64,000 bases of DNA from Lactarius indigo (Eukaryota; Basidiomycota; Agaricomycetes; Russulales; Russulaceae). Both the position numbers and the translations under genes were made by a program. Positions 12,001-26,100 of the stretch are shown here, piece after piece; position 1 is the stretch's first letter, and each line of letters begins with the position of its first letter. Under the pieces are notes generated by a model, which was given only the letters and a program-made list of their open reading frames with translations, had not been told where the DNA came from and searched no databases. Where the stretch lies: contig JAFKAC010000004.1 in the NCBI GenBank assembly GCA_025766275.1, positions 1,240,001-1,304,000 on the forward strand. The letters run 5' to 3'.

Positions 12001-15000
12001 GAGAGTCGACGAGACCCAAGAGCATTCGTCCTCCTTCAAGGAGATGAACATATCTGAGTGGCAAGGATGAGTGTGGGAAAGACGGGATTAGCAGAGACCA
12101 TACTTGACGATAGTCGATGAGGAGACACGGAACGAATGTGTAAGCCGTCCCTCAAGGATAGGTGTCGGTACGTATGTTGGATCGAGTTGCACTTTCTGGC
12201 TCTCGTCTGCGTGCAGGCGCAAGAGATGAATGCGATATTCTATCTCATCTTCTTTGAGAGACTCCTGACGGCCACTGATGTAGTAAGTATCTGTTTAGGC
12301 GGATGAGACACGCCCAGGTTGGAGACAACTATTCAAACAAACCCCGGGAAAAGGTCGATTTCCTGATTTTGAAGTGGTCGACGTAGACAACTGTGCGCCT
12401 GCACCACGAGGTTATCAGCGCTAGCCCATTTGGATACAATCGGAGACGTACGACGTGGAGCGCTGTGCAGATACGTCCTTAACTTGGTGGACGAACTTGG
12501 ACCATAGCATTTGTACCTCTCTAGCCTCCTCTGTTTCCGCTTTTCGTTGAATTTGCTTGTCACATTCCTTTTCTTGCGTTGAAATGATCTGCCGACTAAC
12601 TCCAGATACCAAGGTCTCGACCTGTTTTGTGAGTAATGCGTAGGCAGTTCCCTCGACGTCAGTGGCAGCTTCGTGTAGATAATCATCGACAGGGATGGTC
12701 TTGAGCTCCGAAAGGAACTGAGAATCTGATACCGACGACGCACGTCTACTGGCGCTTTCCCACAAACCCTCTTTTCCTCGTGACGACTTAAAGAGACTTT
12801 GTAGCCACGAAAAGATGCCTTTGTCGTCCCTTCCAAATGCTTCGAGAACTGCCAAGGCGCTCCTCTCGTCCTGCTGACCGAGGACAGCATCTGCTACGGA
12901 CCGGGTCAAGTCCGGACTTGGACCATTTCCGTCTTGCGAGTCTGAATTCAGCAGGTGAAGGAACATCATACGTTTCTTCTTGAACTGAAATTCGGAGGCC
13001 CTCAAGTATTTGCCGAAGTCGGCTCCACGTATATTTCCCCACAATGTCTGCTCCACGCGCGGGTAAAGGAGGAAAAGGTCGCGAAGCGAATCTACGGCAT
13101 ATGTTAGAATCACCCGCCGGGGAACGAGAAAGGAGATCGATAATCTTACTTTCCGCATCGTTAGAGTCACCTTTGAGGTCCGTCGGTTCGGCAGAACTCG
13201 ATTCAGGTAAAAAGACTTCACGTCGAAGCGACCTGGCGTCGGTTATGAGGGGGTTGACACTCCGAGGGGTAGCCGGTGCTTACGGAAATGTCTTTAACAA
13301 TTCGCCGATAACGGCCCTCTGCACTTTGACGCGTATTCCTTCAAAGTCTTGTTCGATTTTCGCATGTACCTCCGCTTTCCGCTGTGAAACGATTTGCTGG
13401 AATCGACGCTCTATCTCACTCTTGCTTCTTTCCCAAGCTTCGTATTCTTTCGGGAATCGGGTCCTCAGGCCCAATGCCGTAAGCAAGGACTTCAGCGATG
13501 CGCTGTCGAATTTCTCGGAAAGACATAACACAACCTCTTTCCCCCTGACAAGGCGATTCTATCAAGATGTAGACCCAAAAGGCAATGAGACTTACAAACG
13601 AAGCCTGATCTGGTCAGCAGTCTGGTAATCGTGAGCAAATGGCTCAACAATCGTCCTCGCTGGCACGAATGTGGTCGTCATGAAACCTTGCACCTTCTCC
13701 CCATGAAGAAGCACTGGATAAAAGGCCCTTGGGTCTGCGTCCACTCCCTGTGGGAGTGATTGATCAATAATAAGGGGAGACGTCATCTTGTGACATGCAG
13801 GGATTAGTTTAGGGGAAGTTTGTTGTCACATGGTAAACGTACCGTAAATCCTGCTCGGACAACGACGTTCTCTTCTTGATCCTTGGTTTTTTCCACCTTG
13901 AAATGATAGACACGGCTCGAGTCAGCTTTCTCCGAGTCGGTCGATGCACCATCGCTGTCGTCGTCGTCATCATCCTTGTCAGTTCCATCATCGTCCTCGC
14001 TCCACACAATTGCCCTTGAATGTTCACTCGAAAGCAAACAAACTAGTTGATCGCATAGCTTGCTCAGGTATCTAAGTAGATCCGATAGATTAGGAATAGG
14101 CTCGGAAGACGACGAGAAAGTTGACCGCACCGCATGAATGTCACTCTGTTACGCTGGACGGGCGAGGCCGCACGGTCGTCCCACGTGGTATCTTCCGGCC
14201 AGTAGACCACATATGCTTGCTCTTCGGAGGTAGACACGAATGAGCGCACAATATATAGTCCTGATCTCAGAACTGGCTCAGAACTCCCAGCCGCCTGCCC
14301 ATTCCGTGGCACGAGCAATTTATGCGCGCTGTCTGAGGCGTTAGCCCACCCAAATACCAAAAAAGAAAAGTAGAGAACGTACGTGCTGTCATCTACAGCT
14401 TTTATTTCACCGAGAAACCTTACGATCTCTTCTTTTGAACCATAGATTCCGAATGGCTTGAGAACAACGTTATCCAAGATTTTGAAGTTGACTTTTGTGA
14501 TGGAAGAATAAGCACCCGGGGAGAGCGCATTGATAAATTCTTGGAGAGATTGTTGAGCGACTACAATCTTGTCCACTGAGGTCATATGAGCGTATGCATA
14601 ATCGATGTAACGAACAGGGATTACCGAGACCGCTGCTTCCTTGTTCTGTGATTAAATCGAGAAGGGGATACATTCCATTTACTGGGCGAGACAGATCGGG
14701 CTCAGGGGGTAGAGGCTGGTAGTGTCCGGCTGCCGCAAATGTAGTCAGTAAATCTCTCACAAGAAGCGGACTGTAGGGGCTCTTGCCATCGGTTGAACCT
14801 GAAGATATTAAGTCAGAAAATGCACTCTGATGGTGTAGATAGCATGCCATCGTACCAGGTGCATCGTGCCCAGTGTTGAACATAACGAATTCAGATACTG
14901 TCTTTTTGACAAGGGTGATTGTGGATATCGCCGTTCAGTGCAGGAAAGAGAACAGAATGTGTTGCCAAAGGAATACCGTCCAAGGGTTTTTCGATACTAT

Positions 15001-15064
15001 GTATAGGACGTGCATCAACGATATCGCTGATATCGCTATAAAGGATTGGGGGCAGTGACGTCAT
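6074..15064 (-). CDS. Giant GB1/RHD3-type GTPase - Cys/His-rich zinc-binding - VWA domain protein, copy 1
   Basis: A single many-exon gene of roughly 2,500 codons; exact N-terminal splicing is uncertain. Candidate ATG at 15064. The N-terminal part includes an acidic Asp/Ser stretch (13925-13990) and helical segments (12421-13531), then a middle region of unknown fold (10640-12300). The G domain follows at about 10350-10630: P-loop GEQSVGKS, then TEGVWLS and LDFEG after two introns, as in guanylate-binding proteins. Next comes a long Cys/His region (about 7500-9150) with many CxxC pairs such as CGSCNLVC and CQLCNRMC, probably binding several zinc ions. The C-terminus is a VWA domain with MIDAS motif DTSGS, encoded across an 18-nt exon at 6988-6971. 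Further exons include 6502-6413, 6355-6199 and the last, 6148-6074, ending in TAA. The architecture fits a family of very large fungal GTPase/VWA proteins of unknown function. A nucleotide-dependent, membrane- or protein-binding role is inference. Confidence 0.75.
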
Positions 15065-15073
15065 GTTGGGCAC

Positions 15074-17551
15074 TTGGTCGGGATGATGCGTCCATGCAGC
15101 CTTCCTTCACACCTTCCCCATATCACAAGCAGGTGAGAGGGTGACATAGTCGCAGAGAACTGTCAGTGCAAGGTTCAAGGAAGACTCGTTATCAGTCCCC
15201 CAATTTTCGTATCTTTGCTCTTCTGATCAGTATAGGAAAGACCGGCACGGGTACTTAGGACGAGGCACTACGTAGCGCTCGAGAGCCGGTGTCTACCAAT
15301 GAGGATGTCGTTTTGAGATTGAGGGTCCCATTTGGCTTGCATTAATAGACTCGTTATTCGCACAGTAGTAGATTAGAACTCGTTGAGTTGCACCTCTCAA
15401 AACCATACCACAAACATGTACAATGCCCAGCGTGGTAATTACGCACTTCACCAAACTCGAACTTTCCAACTTGGACCGGTGTACTGAACTTGAGAGTCTA
15501 CTCACCGCATGATTAGACGTCAAAAAACGAAGCTCCCGTAAGTTAGTCGGAATCAGAGTCGCGTTGGTCAGAGTCGGTCAGAGTCATGCTGGATGAGAGG
15601 ACTCGGCAAAGCCCGAAGGTCACAAAAACCTGACACATCTTGTTGAATGAACCTAGTGACTCGGACTCTCTACTCCCTTCAATGTAATGTAGGGACGAAA
15701 TTCAATGTCCCAACTACATGGGATAGAATCATACTATCTTACATTCAATAGTGCACGTGAGATCTCAAATATACCCATATGATGGAAGATGTGATTCGTA
15801 TGAAGGAAGTACAGTAAGAAACTTAAAGAAAGTGCTCAAGGCCGAAGGGCGCAAACGGTGCCTCATGTCTTATAATTCTTATCAGTGCAAGTTTGAAATG
15901 AGGTGCCAATGGAAGACGGTATGTCGAGTGACGTCCGAGTCAAGTGACGTAGGTTACTGCCACGCTTCCCTTGGAACTAGTCACCCTCAAGCTGGCACAT
16001 TTGACTCTAGTAATCTCATCTGCTCATGAAGTGCTCACAAGAGAGATCTATTTAAATGTCTGTGGGGGAGAATTTCATGTGAGCATTTATTCTAGGGAAA
16101 GAAAGAAGAGGTGACGACATGTACTTCTGGCGTCATGTGGGAGTCGTCCTAGGCTAGCGCTGAGCGGAATTCCCCTCTGACAGAATCGTCTATCTTCCTC
16201 ATGAATCAACGATAAGTCGATAAGGGTTCAATCAACGATAAGGGTCCAGGAATCTCACAAATCAGAAGTCGCATGTCGGCCGCATGATCAGTGGAGCGCC
16301 ACCGGCGGAGAGATATCTGATCGTTCTCTGGGATTCTAGGCATCTGGCAGTCGAGACTAAACATCCAATTATCCATGACCTACACGCGTCCTCTCTACCA
16401 CCTCATAATAAATAAGATGGCATCTGGTGGTGGGGGGCGGTCTGACACATGGGTATGGTGCCACTGTTCCTGGCCTGCGGTGGGTGCACTTGACGCCTAC
16501 CACAAGCACCCGGGCTGCAATAACAATAACTTGGACCCACCATTCTCATACGCCTGTACGCACGGCCTCTCTTCCATCAGATAACTACATGAAAGACAAG
16601 TCCCTACTCGGTATCTGCCCCGTTTTCCAGGAAAATACCTGCCGGTCCTGCACCAGGGTTGACTCTGGGCGCGGGTTAGACTCGTCCCTAAATGTTGATG
16701 TCTTTGTGTGAGTTGCAGAGACGATCCATGACAAACGTGTCGCTCGCTTCGGAACGACGCAGTTCCCAGGGCTGAGCTGTGCGCAGGGGTCCCCGGCACA
16801 CGAGGGTAGGTCACCATGATGCTGGGCATGATAGGACGATCGACAGGTCGAGTACATAGTCATCACTCAGCAAACACGATATCAGCCGTCGTCAGAAAGT
16901 GTGTAGTACAGTACGCTACAATAAGAAAAATTAAAATTGAAGGTGGGAATATGAGAGTACGTCCGGCCACGCTTGTCAGACCCAGCCGGATAGGCTCAAA
17001 GCCCTCAGAGACTTTTTTTCAAAGTGAAGTACGACAGCAAAGACCCTATGGAAACATGCGACGTTCCAACTGTCCGAGTCATAGTTGGCAGAGTTTTGGA
17101 ATGGTGAGGCTTACCTGTGCGCCGCCGATGCTGGGACTCCGATCCTGAGTAGATACCTAATTCAGGTGGTGTGCAAACCCGGATCGTTTGGAAAACCCCC
17201 GGCGACTTCTAGAAGTATGACGAACTCCTACTGGTCTCTCAAAAAGACTACGTTTTGGGAGCCAATCGACCCAGCTTTGCTACCTCACGGTTTTGTGCCC
17301 CGAAAGCTCAGGGGGCCAGTGAAGCGACTAGGGTCATACAGATGTAGAGCCAAGGAGCCGGTATGGGGCTGCGCTAACAGGTCCTCGCTCAATAGCCGAT
17401 CGATGCCACGTTCGACGCCAGATAATGTACGGTTGAACACAAACAATGGCAAAAGCCGCATATACTTGAAAGTTTTGGATATCTTGCGAGTACCGCCCGT
17501 TGCTAGACTTTGCCTCAGGATAGCGCAGACCCAGGCACCGCGAGAGGTCAG
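15074..17551. other. Long intergenic region upstream of the giant gene, copy 1
   Basis: The first 350 bp (to about 15420) resemble 33900-34317 upstream of copy 2. In both, a short minus-strand reading frame (15293-15523 and 34025-34474) could be the end of another gene; the copy-2 version has a hydrophobic stretch (YSFATVLLVFVYY). The rest of the region is made of short overlapping open frames without recognisable domains or a clear codon pattern. No mobile element ends are visible. Confidence 0.4.
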
Positions 17552-18244
17552 CTAGTAAGAACGTGCGAATGATATCCTATCTACTGTCGTTTTTGTAAAG
17601 TGTGCGGCGACGTCGACGAGCCCTCGCAAGAAATGATCGCCGATGTGAGCTGTGAGGCCAGGTGAGAATCGAACGTGTCGTGGTACGGCTCCACCGCTAT
17701 GTCCGGCTCCCTCGAGCGAAAGGTGACTTAGCGTACGCGCCAACAAAGTATTGTGCATGATGCCGCTGTGCAGGTCGATGTCCGAAACGCCAAAGTGACC
17801 AGGGCTTAAGCTTAAGAGTGGTTCTACATGTGCACGATGTAGCGAAGAATGCGAAAAGCTAGGAGTTGTACTGGCCAAAGAGCACTTCGAAGGGGATACC
17901 AAGTCGGAGATCTTCTTGAGATAGAAACCTGGCCATTTGTCTTCGTCATGGTAGAACAGGCGTACAAATAGTTGGACATTGAGTGGAGTGTGTTCGAGTA
18001 GAGGAGAAGGGCTGTCGCAGAGTCGTGGGAGGGAAGGAGGGTCGTTTTGATTTGTCGGTCCCTTTGTTGATTTGTCGTGGGCCTCGCTCGTACAAGCAGA
18101 TAGAAATAGAAAAAGTCCTGTGAGGGAAAAGGATGGGGGTTGGAGAAAAGGCCGACGAAACAGACAGGGGAGGGCAGTGATGACAAAGACACTGACATGG
18201 CAACGGAACGGAGCGGAGCGAGTCCGGCTTGAGTGACGCACCAC
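17552..18244 (-). CDS. Possible small gene of unknown function, divergent from LDAH
   Basis: An uninterrupted 230-codon frame whose first codon lies only about 20 bp from the LDAH start, in divergent orientation. I recognise no domain. The upper part (17946-18244) is open in all three minus frames, which suggests a low stop-codon background and weakens the case. A real protein, if any, would more plausibly start at an internal Met. It could equally be the LDAH promoter plus chance ORF. Confidence 0.25.
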   Translation of the reverse strand: MVRHSSRTRSAPFRCHVSVFVITALPCLFRRPFLQPPSFSLTGLFLFLSACTSEAHDKSTKGPTNQNDPPSLPRLCDSPSPLLEHTPLNVQLFVRLFYHDEDKWPGFYLKKISDLVSPSKCSLASTTPSFSHSSLHRAHVEPLLSLSPGHFGVSDIDLHSGIMHNTLLARTLSHLSLEGAGHSGGAVPRHVRFSPGLTAHIGDHFLRGLVDVAAHFTKTTVDRISFARSY

Positions 18245-18266
18245 AACTGTAGCGGCCGCATCTCAG

Positions 18267-19545
18267 ATGGGAGCTACGCTTGAGTCATCACTTCCCTCAT
18301 TTCTCCAACCCTCGCAGTCACCTTTGCCGAGTCAGGCTCCCGGGCCTGTGCCTGTGCATGCAACGTATAACCATGGACGACCTTTCGGGCAGGCGCAGGT
18401 ACTGTGGTGGCCATGGACTCCGAAGGATCCGAAGTCTCAAGGTGCCAGTGATTCTGTCGTCCCGGGCCCCCGCACAGTACTAGTTTTCATCCCTGGTTCG
18501 TTTACCCGAGCCTTCCTCTCCCCCTTTCCCCGTTCTTGTCTCTACTGACATGTGGTTTCTCCTTTCTCAGGCAACCCAGGGCTACTCGATTTCTACATCC
18601 CCTTTTTAGACGCGATATACGCCGAGGCCAAATCTTCCATCACCATCTTCGCCCACGCTCACCTGGGCTTGTCCTCCTACATCGGCGGCGACCGTTCGTT
18701 CCCCGACACCTCATCCGTAACCCTGCCTGCGCAAATACAGTCTCACGTTGAGTTCCTCGACGAGCTGCTCGCCGCATACGGTCCCGAGACGAACGTGCTC
18801 TTTGTGGGGCATAGCATCGGCGCCTGGTTCATCCAGGAAATGCTGAAGGCCCGCACTGCTGCACTGCGCTCCCATACACGCGTTGGTGCGTTTATGCTAA
18901 CCCCCACGATATCCGAAATAGGTGGGAGCCCGAATGGTAAATTCCTCTCGGTACGCACATATACAGTTGCAATTTCCTGGCATATGGTCTATCTCATGCC
19001 TCCCACCCCACCGCTGGTACACACAGCCCTTCTTCCGCCCGCCTTTGCCGCGCGCCCTTGCGTATCTCTCGCTGCTAGTCCAACACACTCCCCAGTGGGT
19101 CCTCCACCTCGTCCTTAATTCCTGGCCGGAGAGCCAGCTGCGCTTCGTGTATCGCTTTCTGCAAGCACCCGCGGCGATATATGCGTCTCTGACGATGGCG
19201 GACGACGAATTCAAGACCGTTCTTGGTCCCGACGCCGACTTCCTCCGCGAATTTTCAGACAAAGTCTGGCTTTACTACGCGGAGAGGGATGACTGGGTCG
19301 GTGGGCAGCGAGAAGTTGTCCTGCGCACCTTGCGCGGAACGCCTGCGGAAGTGCGGGTGGTCCATGGGCCCAGTGATATCCCGCACGGGTTCTGTCTCAG
19401 TACGGGAATCTCCTTTTTGTACCTTCGTCAAGTCGAGGTCGTTGACCCTTTCCCTTTGCTAGACCATAGTGTCGATGTAGCCTCGCAATGTTTGAAATGG
19501 ATGAATGCAGGGGGATTCTTGGAGGACGTCGGTAGCACCAGATGA
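18267..19545 (+). CDS. Lipid droplet-associated hydrolase (LDAH / LIDHydrolase family)
   Basis: Four exons, 18267-18495, 18571-18950, 19027-19399 and 19463-19545, sum to 1065 nt, or 354 aa, the normal size for fungal members. All introns are GT-AG (75, 76 and 63 nt). It is an alpha/beta hydrolase of the LDAH family: the first conserved block VFIPGNPGLLDFY spans intron 1, the nucleophile elbow is GHSIGAW, the acid region is AERDDW, and the catalytic His lies in IPHGFC, followed by NHS after the last intron. Related enzymes sit on lipid droplets and are thought to act on sterol esters or other neutral lipids; the true substrate is debated. It lies between the two copies of the giant GTPase gene and is itself single-copy here. 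The last intron is supported because skipping it removes an insert that breaks the conserved His block. Confidence 0.85.
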
Positions 19546-20161
19546 GCCTTGCCACCCCGAAATAGGTTTATTTCTACTCAGGAAAATAGATATTTTAGAC
19601 GAGACTTACGTGTTAGTACCATCAAGTTGTAGTTGACGGTTTCGACGCCACATGCGGAAAGGAATTATAAGTAAATATCGACGCTGAGCAGTTGGCTGAC
19701 CGGACAACGCGGCATAACCGCTGAGACTCGAACCCTTCTGAGGATAGGTGAGCGCCTGCAGGAGTTCTCAGCCACGAGTCCTGATGAGATGTAGAGCGCA
19801 GGAGGGATTTCTTCTCTGTTAAGAGCAGTAAATCGATGAAGAGGAGTGGACCTAGGAATCTAGGGTGTGCACATCACTGATAGAGACCAGAGAGAGCGAA
19901 GCGAATATCAAAAGATGCAGCGTGTGAAAATGCGGGGCGCCTGGGGCGGAGCGGAAAATAAGCGCCCGTATTGGAAGTTTTACCTGGTCGTCCGAGGGGT
20001 TGGGCGTATCGGCGAGGCATTGGCAGTTTGCTACGTTGACATCCATTATAGTGGTACTACACCGGTCTCATGGTTCAGGTAACATACGGGTTCTAGTTCA
20101 AGTTACAAAACTACTGTACAAAAGAGACGGACGTGGCTCCCGATACTCCGCCAAACATGAC
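19546..20161. other. Intergenic region between LDAH and giant gene copy 2
   Basis: No gene is supported. The two convergent genes end at 19545 (plus) and 20162 (minus). Short open frames here show no domain. Similarity between the two giant-gene copies ends at their stop codons and does not extend into this stretch. Confidence 0.5.
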
Positions 20162-23100
20162 TTAAGAGGATGACAGCAAGGAACCACGGGTCTTCGTCAA
20201 CGAGTTGGCAAATCCTTGGAATGTCGCTGCCAGTTGGACCTAATGAACCCGATGTCAAGTTTAGAAGGTTGTGAGAAGTTGACACTTACAGTGTCGAGGG
20301 CCTTTGTAAAAGAAGAGGTGATTCCGTTGGTCGGAGAATTACGTGGTACACTGGTCTCTGCTTCTTGCGCGATTTGCACCATCCTACGCAACACAGCCGA
20401 ACGATGTTCAGGTCCAAAGGAAACGGCATGGAAAGAAAGCGGCATCCTGGAGCTTATACTTTCAGTCATCTGTGAGTGCAACCGAAAAGCCACAAACACA
20501 AACCCTCTGCTCACGGCAGCTTGACAGATGTTGGAGATCGTATTATTCCCAATGTGGCTCTCACCATCGGACAGAAAAATAAGGACAGGTGCCCTACGAT
20601 TCCAGTCAATCCACAGTGGTCAATGTCGAACTTCCAGGCAGCGGAGGTTCACACCTTTCCGTACTCCAATGTGACGTCATGATGGCCTGTGCTTTCTCAA
20701 TCGCGAGTGTGTAATTCTCGTTTTCATAAGGCCTATATCGCAAGCACAAAGTCAAGAGCTCATCGGGAGAGCTTGTGAAGTCGTGTTCGACACAGGTCAA
20801 TGGGTCTTGACTGAAGAATATGATGCTGTATGCGTCTTTTCTACGCCCCCCAAACTGTGCGTTTTTGTTGACGGCGGCTTGACGTGCGGTCCAGAAGCTG
20901 TAGAGAGACGAAAGTACAGCCCCAAGTCTGTTATTTGCGGTAGGGGTAATGCGTGGGGTTCCAGCGGCGTTAGGAAGTGGCCGTCTATCAGAACGCGCCA
21001 TGGACTTGGACCTAAAACGGACGGGTTAGCGAAATATTCAGGAAGTTGTAGCGGTCTTACGTGTCAATAGCGAAGATTCTGCGACACGATCTAGGTAAGT
21101 GAATTATAAACCCTGGGAAGGACAACTCACACATGGAAGGCCGCTTGTACACGTCCGGGATTCTTGCAGGCGAAGTGGTGACCATCATTCGACACGTATC
21201 CGGGACCGAGAGGCGCACTTGCGGTGCTCAGGGGTGTATGAAATAGCGGTAGCGTGCAGCCTGACGGCTGTGCATTGGCTCCGCCCCATTCCGTAGTATG
21301 TTCAGTACCTTCGGAACTTATATTTAACGCAGGGAGAAAGAAGGTGCAACATAATTTATTACCTTGGCACATTGCATCGCTGTCGCGCGAACATCAGACA
21401 ACACAGTCTAAGAGTCCAGAAGAAGTCCACTGTCCACATACCACTTTGCGAAATTAGCCTGGTCTTCGCGAGTATACGGATCTGCGAAGATATAAATGAG
21501 AAATATATTAGGTCAAGCTTTGGTCCGGAGTAACCTTTGAACCCTGGTAAAAACATAAGCGGGGTCAGATAATAACTTGAACACCGGTATTCACGTGACG
21601 AGCCTACCCATTCGGCGCCAGTGAAGAGCATGCGTGATCCAGTCTTTAGGTTCATCGGGGTCTGGAGATATCCTCTTATTGATGTGTTGTGTTTCGGAGT
21701 TATGGGAGTCGGAACCACGGCAAATGTCGACATGGACATGTCTTCCCATCGATTTGCACACCATATTGCACAGCATAGGGCCACCTTCGTCGTTCGAGGA
21801 GAACTCTCGTCCCTCTAACTCGAAACTAGTATCGTCGAGATCATCAATAGCCCACTTTGTCTGCGACATGGATCCATGACTAGTCTCGTGTTCCTGTTGA
21901 GGATGCCCTGCGCTATAATCAGCTCAGCACGACCTGGTCAGGAGATTGAAACGGACCAAAAGGAAGCGTGCACAGATAATCGCACGTCTCACACCTAGAG
22001 CTAGTAAGCGCCTGTAATAAGCGGAATTGAACCCAACTCGCCGACTGTCGCAGTAATGGAAGGGCTTCTCGTCATTGCTGTGAATGTGCGGACCAGGGTG
22101 CTTGATGTCCCCGGGCTTGATTACCTTGGCACAAGGGAGGCGCTTGACAACTATATGACGCGTTGTAAGCAGGTAGTATCAAGGCTTCAAGTAACATACC
22201 TTGCATATACTGGACACAATTCTCAGTTATCAGTATGGTCCTTTCATGAACACAGACACACTTTCGTATACTGGAAACTTTCATGCTTGCCAGTGAACAT
22301 CGCTTCGATGGCCTGAGGTTTTGTTTGAATTTCGCATATACCTGCGGAGCACACGGAACCACAAGGATGCTGTTTTCTAGAGATCTTGTCTATAGTCTGT
22401 CCTTGAAGGTAATGATGGACGCACCCGCAAAGGTGATTTTCGTCGGGATTCAACCCATGTAAGTGGCCGCCGGTACACATTCGGTTGCACAATTGACAAG
22501 AAACAGGACAATCCCTGACTTCGCATTCGTGGTCTCCGTGTTCCTCACCTCTGATCGACGCAACGTTTCATAAGACATTATCTCAAAAGGGTCTGCACAA
22601 CTCACATTGGGACGCGACACATCCCAGGGCATGTAAACACTTTTCCGTTTGGCAACCTCAAGCCGGCCAAACGGCACGGCTAATATAGAGTCTTATTCAA
22701 TCAATAACCACCTGAAATTAAAGGACGTACTTGGCCACACATATGAGCTAGAGCCGAACATAGATGGTTGCCTTCGTGTTCAATAGGCTAAGGGGAGCGG
22801 CGCGTAAGAATGTGTGTTGTATGACCGAATTCAGTGCGATCACCTTAATACACTTCTCCTTACAGCCTCGTTTTCCGGAGTGCTCGCATGGCTCTGCGCA
22901 TAGATGAGTGCCTACATAGCATCTATTGTGAACGCGTGTGAGAACGCTGGTAGAAATGATGAACGTTGCGCTCACATGTGATCTCCGGGATGACCAGCAC
23001 TGGGAAACCGTGGCACGTAAGAAAGTTCGGTGGTGGATGCGCACGAACGTACGTTTGGCCGCAAGGTTGTGTAGGGAGAGCGTCCCGCTCACAGAAGGTA

Positions 23101-26100
23101 CAATCGTGGATACATTTATGGCTTGTTAGGCAATCGTGGCCGTCTTCATGCAAACGGCTACTTCGTACACAAAATAAGTTGCAGGAACCACACTGCGACC
23201 GACAGAGTTCGACGCTGGCGCGTAGATCTATGATAGCATTCCCGAATGTCCGGCGTAATTCTTCGATACTTGCGTGATCGCCTTCAAATCGCTGTATATT
23301 CGACTCGAGCCAGCTCTCAGCGTGAGCTACCCTCAAGTCGACTAGATGAGTCAAATACTGCGCAAGATCGGAGTGCCACGTAGTGTCATCGACCTGTTGC
23401 CTTTGATCGGCCCCATCCCAGGATTTACGTAGAGTCGCAAGTCGAAGTTCAAGGTCGGCAGCTGGGGTATCTGGCCCTGCGAGAATGAATCGTGCTTCGG
23501 TATCCTCCGATTCGATCACAACGTCCGCATCGAAATTCTGAAATTTTTAGTTTGACGCCAGCCATCTTTGATTCTAATCGCACCTTCAGCGGGACTGGCT
23601 TGGGGTCGACCTCGGAAAATCCAGTCTCCAAGGCAGTAGGCAAAATCTCAAGAAGAGAATTCGCGCGGTGCATGGCCATGGTTTCTGAAATTGAAATGGC
23701 GTCGTGAGGGCCAGGGTCTGCTTAAACTAGGTAAACGCTAGGCAACGTACGTGACATGGCTCCCCAGTCATTCGCCTATCAGACGCATCGCGAGTTAGTG
23801 ATCCATATAAGCATGTAGCTACTTCGACCAGACCTTCAGCTTGGCCATCAACGTCTTCAACCTTTGCAAGAATTCCCCCGCAGTATGATGCGACGTTGGT
23901 TGTCGGTCGAGAGTCTTTTTAACCTTACTAAAAAGCTTGTAGAATTCCTTCGACTCGATTACTGGCCACGGGATAATCTTCAATTTTCCCGCATGAAGAC
24001 GAGTGATGAAATTAGAGTCTTGTTCATCCTCGACTATCTTCTGGAACTTGAGCGAAAATCTAGGCCTCCATTAGTGGGAGGAGGACTACGTCCGTTTTGA
24101 GACTTACTCTTTTGTCACTTCGACCGCGTCTGAATCAAGGACGTCCTAGAGAGGAATAGAAGATAAGAGTAGTGATATCATTTATGGCAGAAGTCACCTA
24201 CTTTGATGATGACTAGAAGCGTAGACTGGAAGAGTGACGGATTAGACGCCGGATCCAAAATCGAGGCGCTTGACTGGAAGGACTGAAAGAGACCAGTAAT
24301 ATCTCTACTCAGGGCGAAGTTATTTCGAAATAGAACCTACCCACGCCGTACTCTCAGCACGCTAACGAGGATCACGGGTGAAGATATTTACGTACAAGAT
24401 TCGATATAGCAGTGTTGAAAAGAACAAGAAGGGTATCCTCTTGCGCCGAACGCTCCAAACTGTGTACACCTATCGCTCGCTGCAGTTCATATATAGTACC
24501 GAACATAGCAGGATCGAGCCCACCTTCAAAATCCAGCGCCACTATAAGCGCATCGTCGGTAGGAGAAACAGACAACCAGACTCCCTCTAAAAGATGTCGG
24601 TCATCATCTTAAATCACGAGCACACCAAAAAAAAAAACACCAGCCTGTTGTACGCATCGCGCTCCCCGCAAACGAAGTGTCTACCAAATGATTCAGCGTA
24701 AAGCTCTTCCCCACGGATTGTTCCCCCATTGAGGATACGACTTTCACTGGCTGGGATTTTCGCAAAGGGAGTCAGGATCATTCCTAGAACGACGACATGA
24801 AGAACTCACCTTTGAGGCCCAATAAGACTGAAAAATCGACTCATACCATCCAATAGACAAGCTGTCTACGATTTTATTGACTTCTGCTCCAAGCAACGAA
24901 GTTTCTAGCTGTGCCGATAGAACGCCATCCTTGAGTGGGACAAATCTGTTCTCGTGTGTGATCGCAATGTGGATAGGGATGAGGCATAATAGGTCCGCCA
25001 GCCATTCGCCAGCTCGAAAACCGGAGACCGGCCATTCCGGGCTGGACAGGAATGCGCGTGCAAAAGAAGTGAAGGGCCGTGCGGAGACGGTGATACCTTC
25101 GAGTACGTCGCCAGTCGGTTTACGTGACGTTGTTGTGAAACTGTGAGTCATTTCCGCAAATTTAGAAGCAAATGGGCGCTGATCGTCGTCAGTGACGAAC
25201 GTCAGCGTCCTCGGCTGCCGTTCGCTCGAAGATGTTATCGTTCGCCGCTTCACTGCCGCAACCACGGGGAAACGTGTCCAAACCTCCGAGTGGCAGTCAA
25301 TCAAGCAGTTGTGGGTGGTCTGTTTGCCATGGTTCGTTGATGCCTTCGAACGCTCCGCTTGGAATGTGAATTCGGTCGCTTTGCACGTGATATCAAGGAC
25401 GACAGATCGACACGTCTGTGAGGTTACGTCGAGACCGATGAGATGGATATTGTTCCGATTCACGATAGAGGTGAGAAGCGCCGCATCGAGGTCGACAGGA
25501 AAATCAGGAAGTGTGATAGGGATTCCGTCTGTCGAGGCGAATGTCGTCCAATGATACGCTGTCACGGAGGATACGCCTTCTTTTTCTTGAAAAACGAGTA
25601 CGCACGATCCATCAGGGGAAGAGTAGATCGCGCGCGGAACCTGTGGTAGCTGTAGAGAGGCAGGTCTGCGAATAAGGGTCAGAAAAATATAGAGGGAAAG
25701 TAGGTGAGTCGCATATACTTAGGCTGTAGCATGGTCAAGGAGAAAATTCTCGCTTGAGCACTGGAATCCACGAATAGTATCTCTTCACGACCATGAACGA
25801 AGCACGCGTGAACAATTGACTCTCCATTGTTGTAAAATGGAAGAAGGTCAATTGCGGATCCCATCCCTCGCAAGGATCCACGCTCATCCTCGAACGTAAA
25901 AATATGGAGCTGCATCTATCAACCGTCTGTTACGCGAAGGCGAATTAAATGGTCAGAATGAAAGACGTACCCTGGCGGATGAATAGACAGCTAACATGCG
26001 CTTCGTTTCGTCGAGGATGAAAAGGCAAGTTTCGCCGATCTTGTCCCGGTGAAAGAGCTTTGCAAATGACCGTCTCTGTATGGCGGTGTTGATGTGACTT

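Noticed and set aside
16427..17555. Overlapping ORFs of 90-156 codons on both strands.
   Set aside because: No recognisable domain, mutually overlapping, and without splice-supported extension.
19690..19760. Possible tRNA on the minus strand because of a GGGTTCGAGTC word.
   Set aside because: The T-stem does not pair and no acceptor stem or anticodon arm could be built around it.
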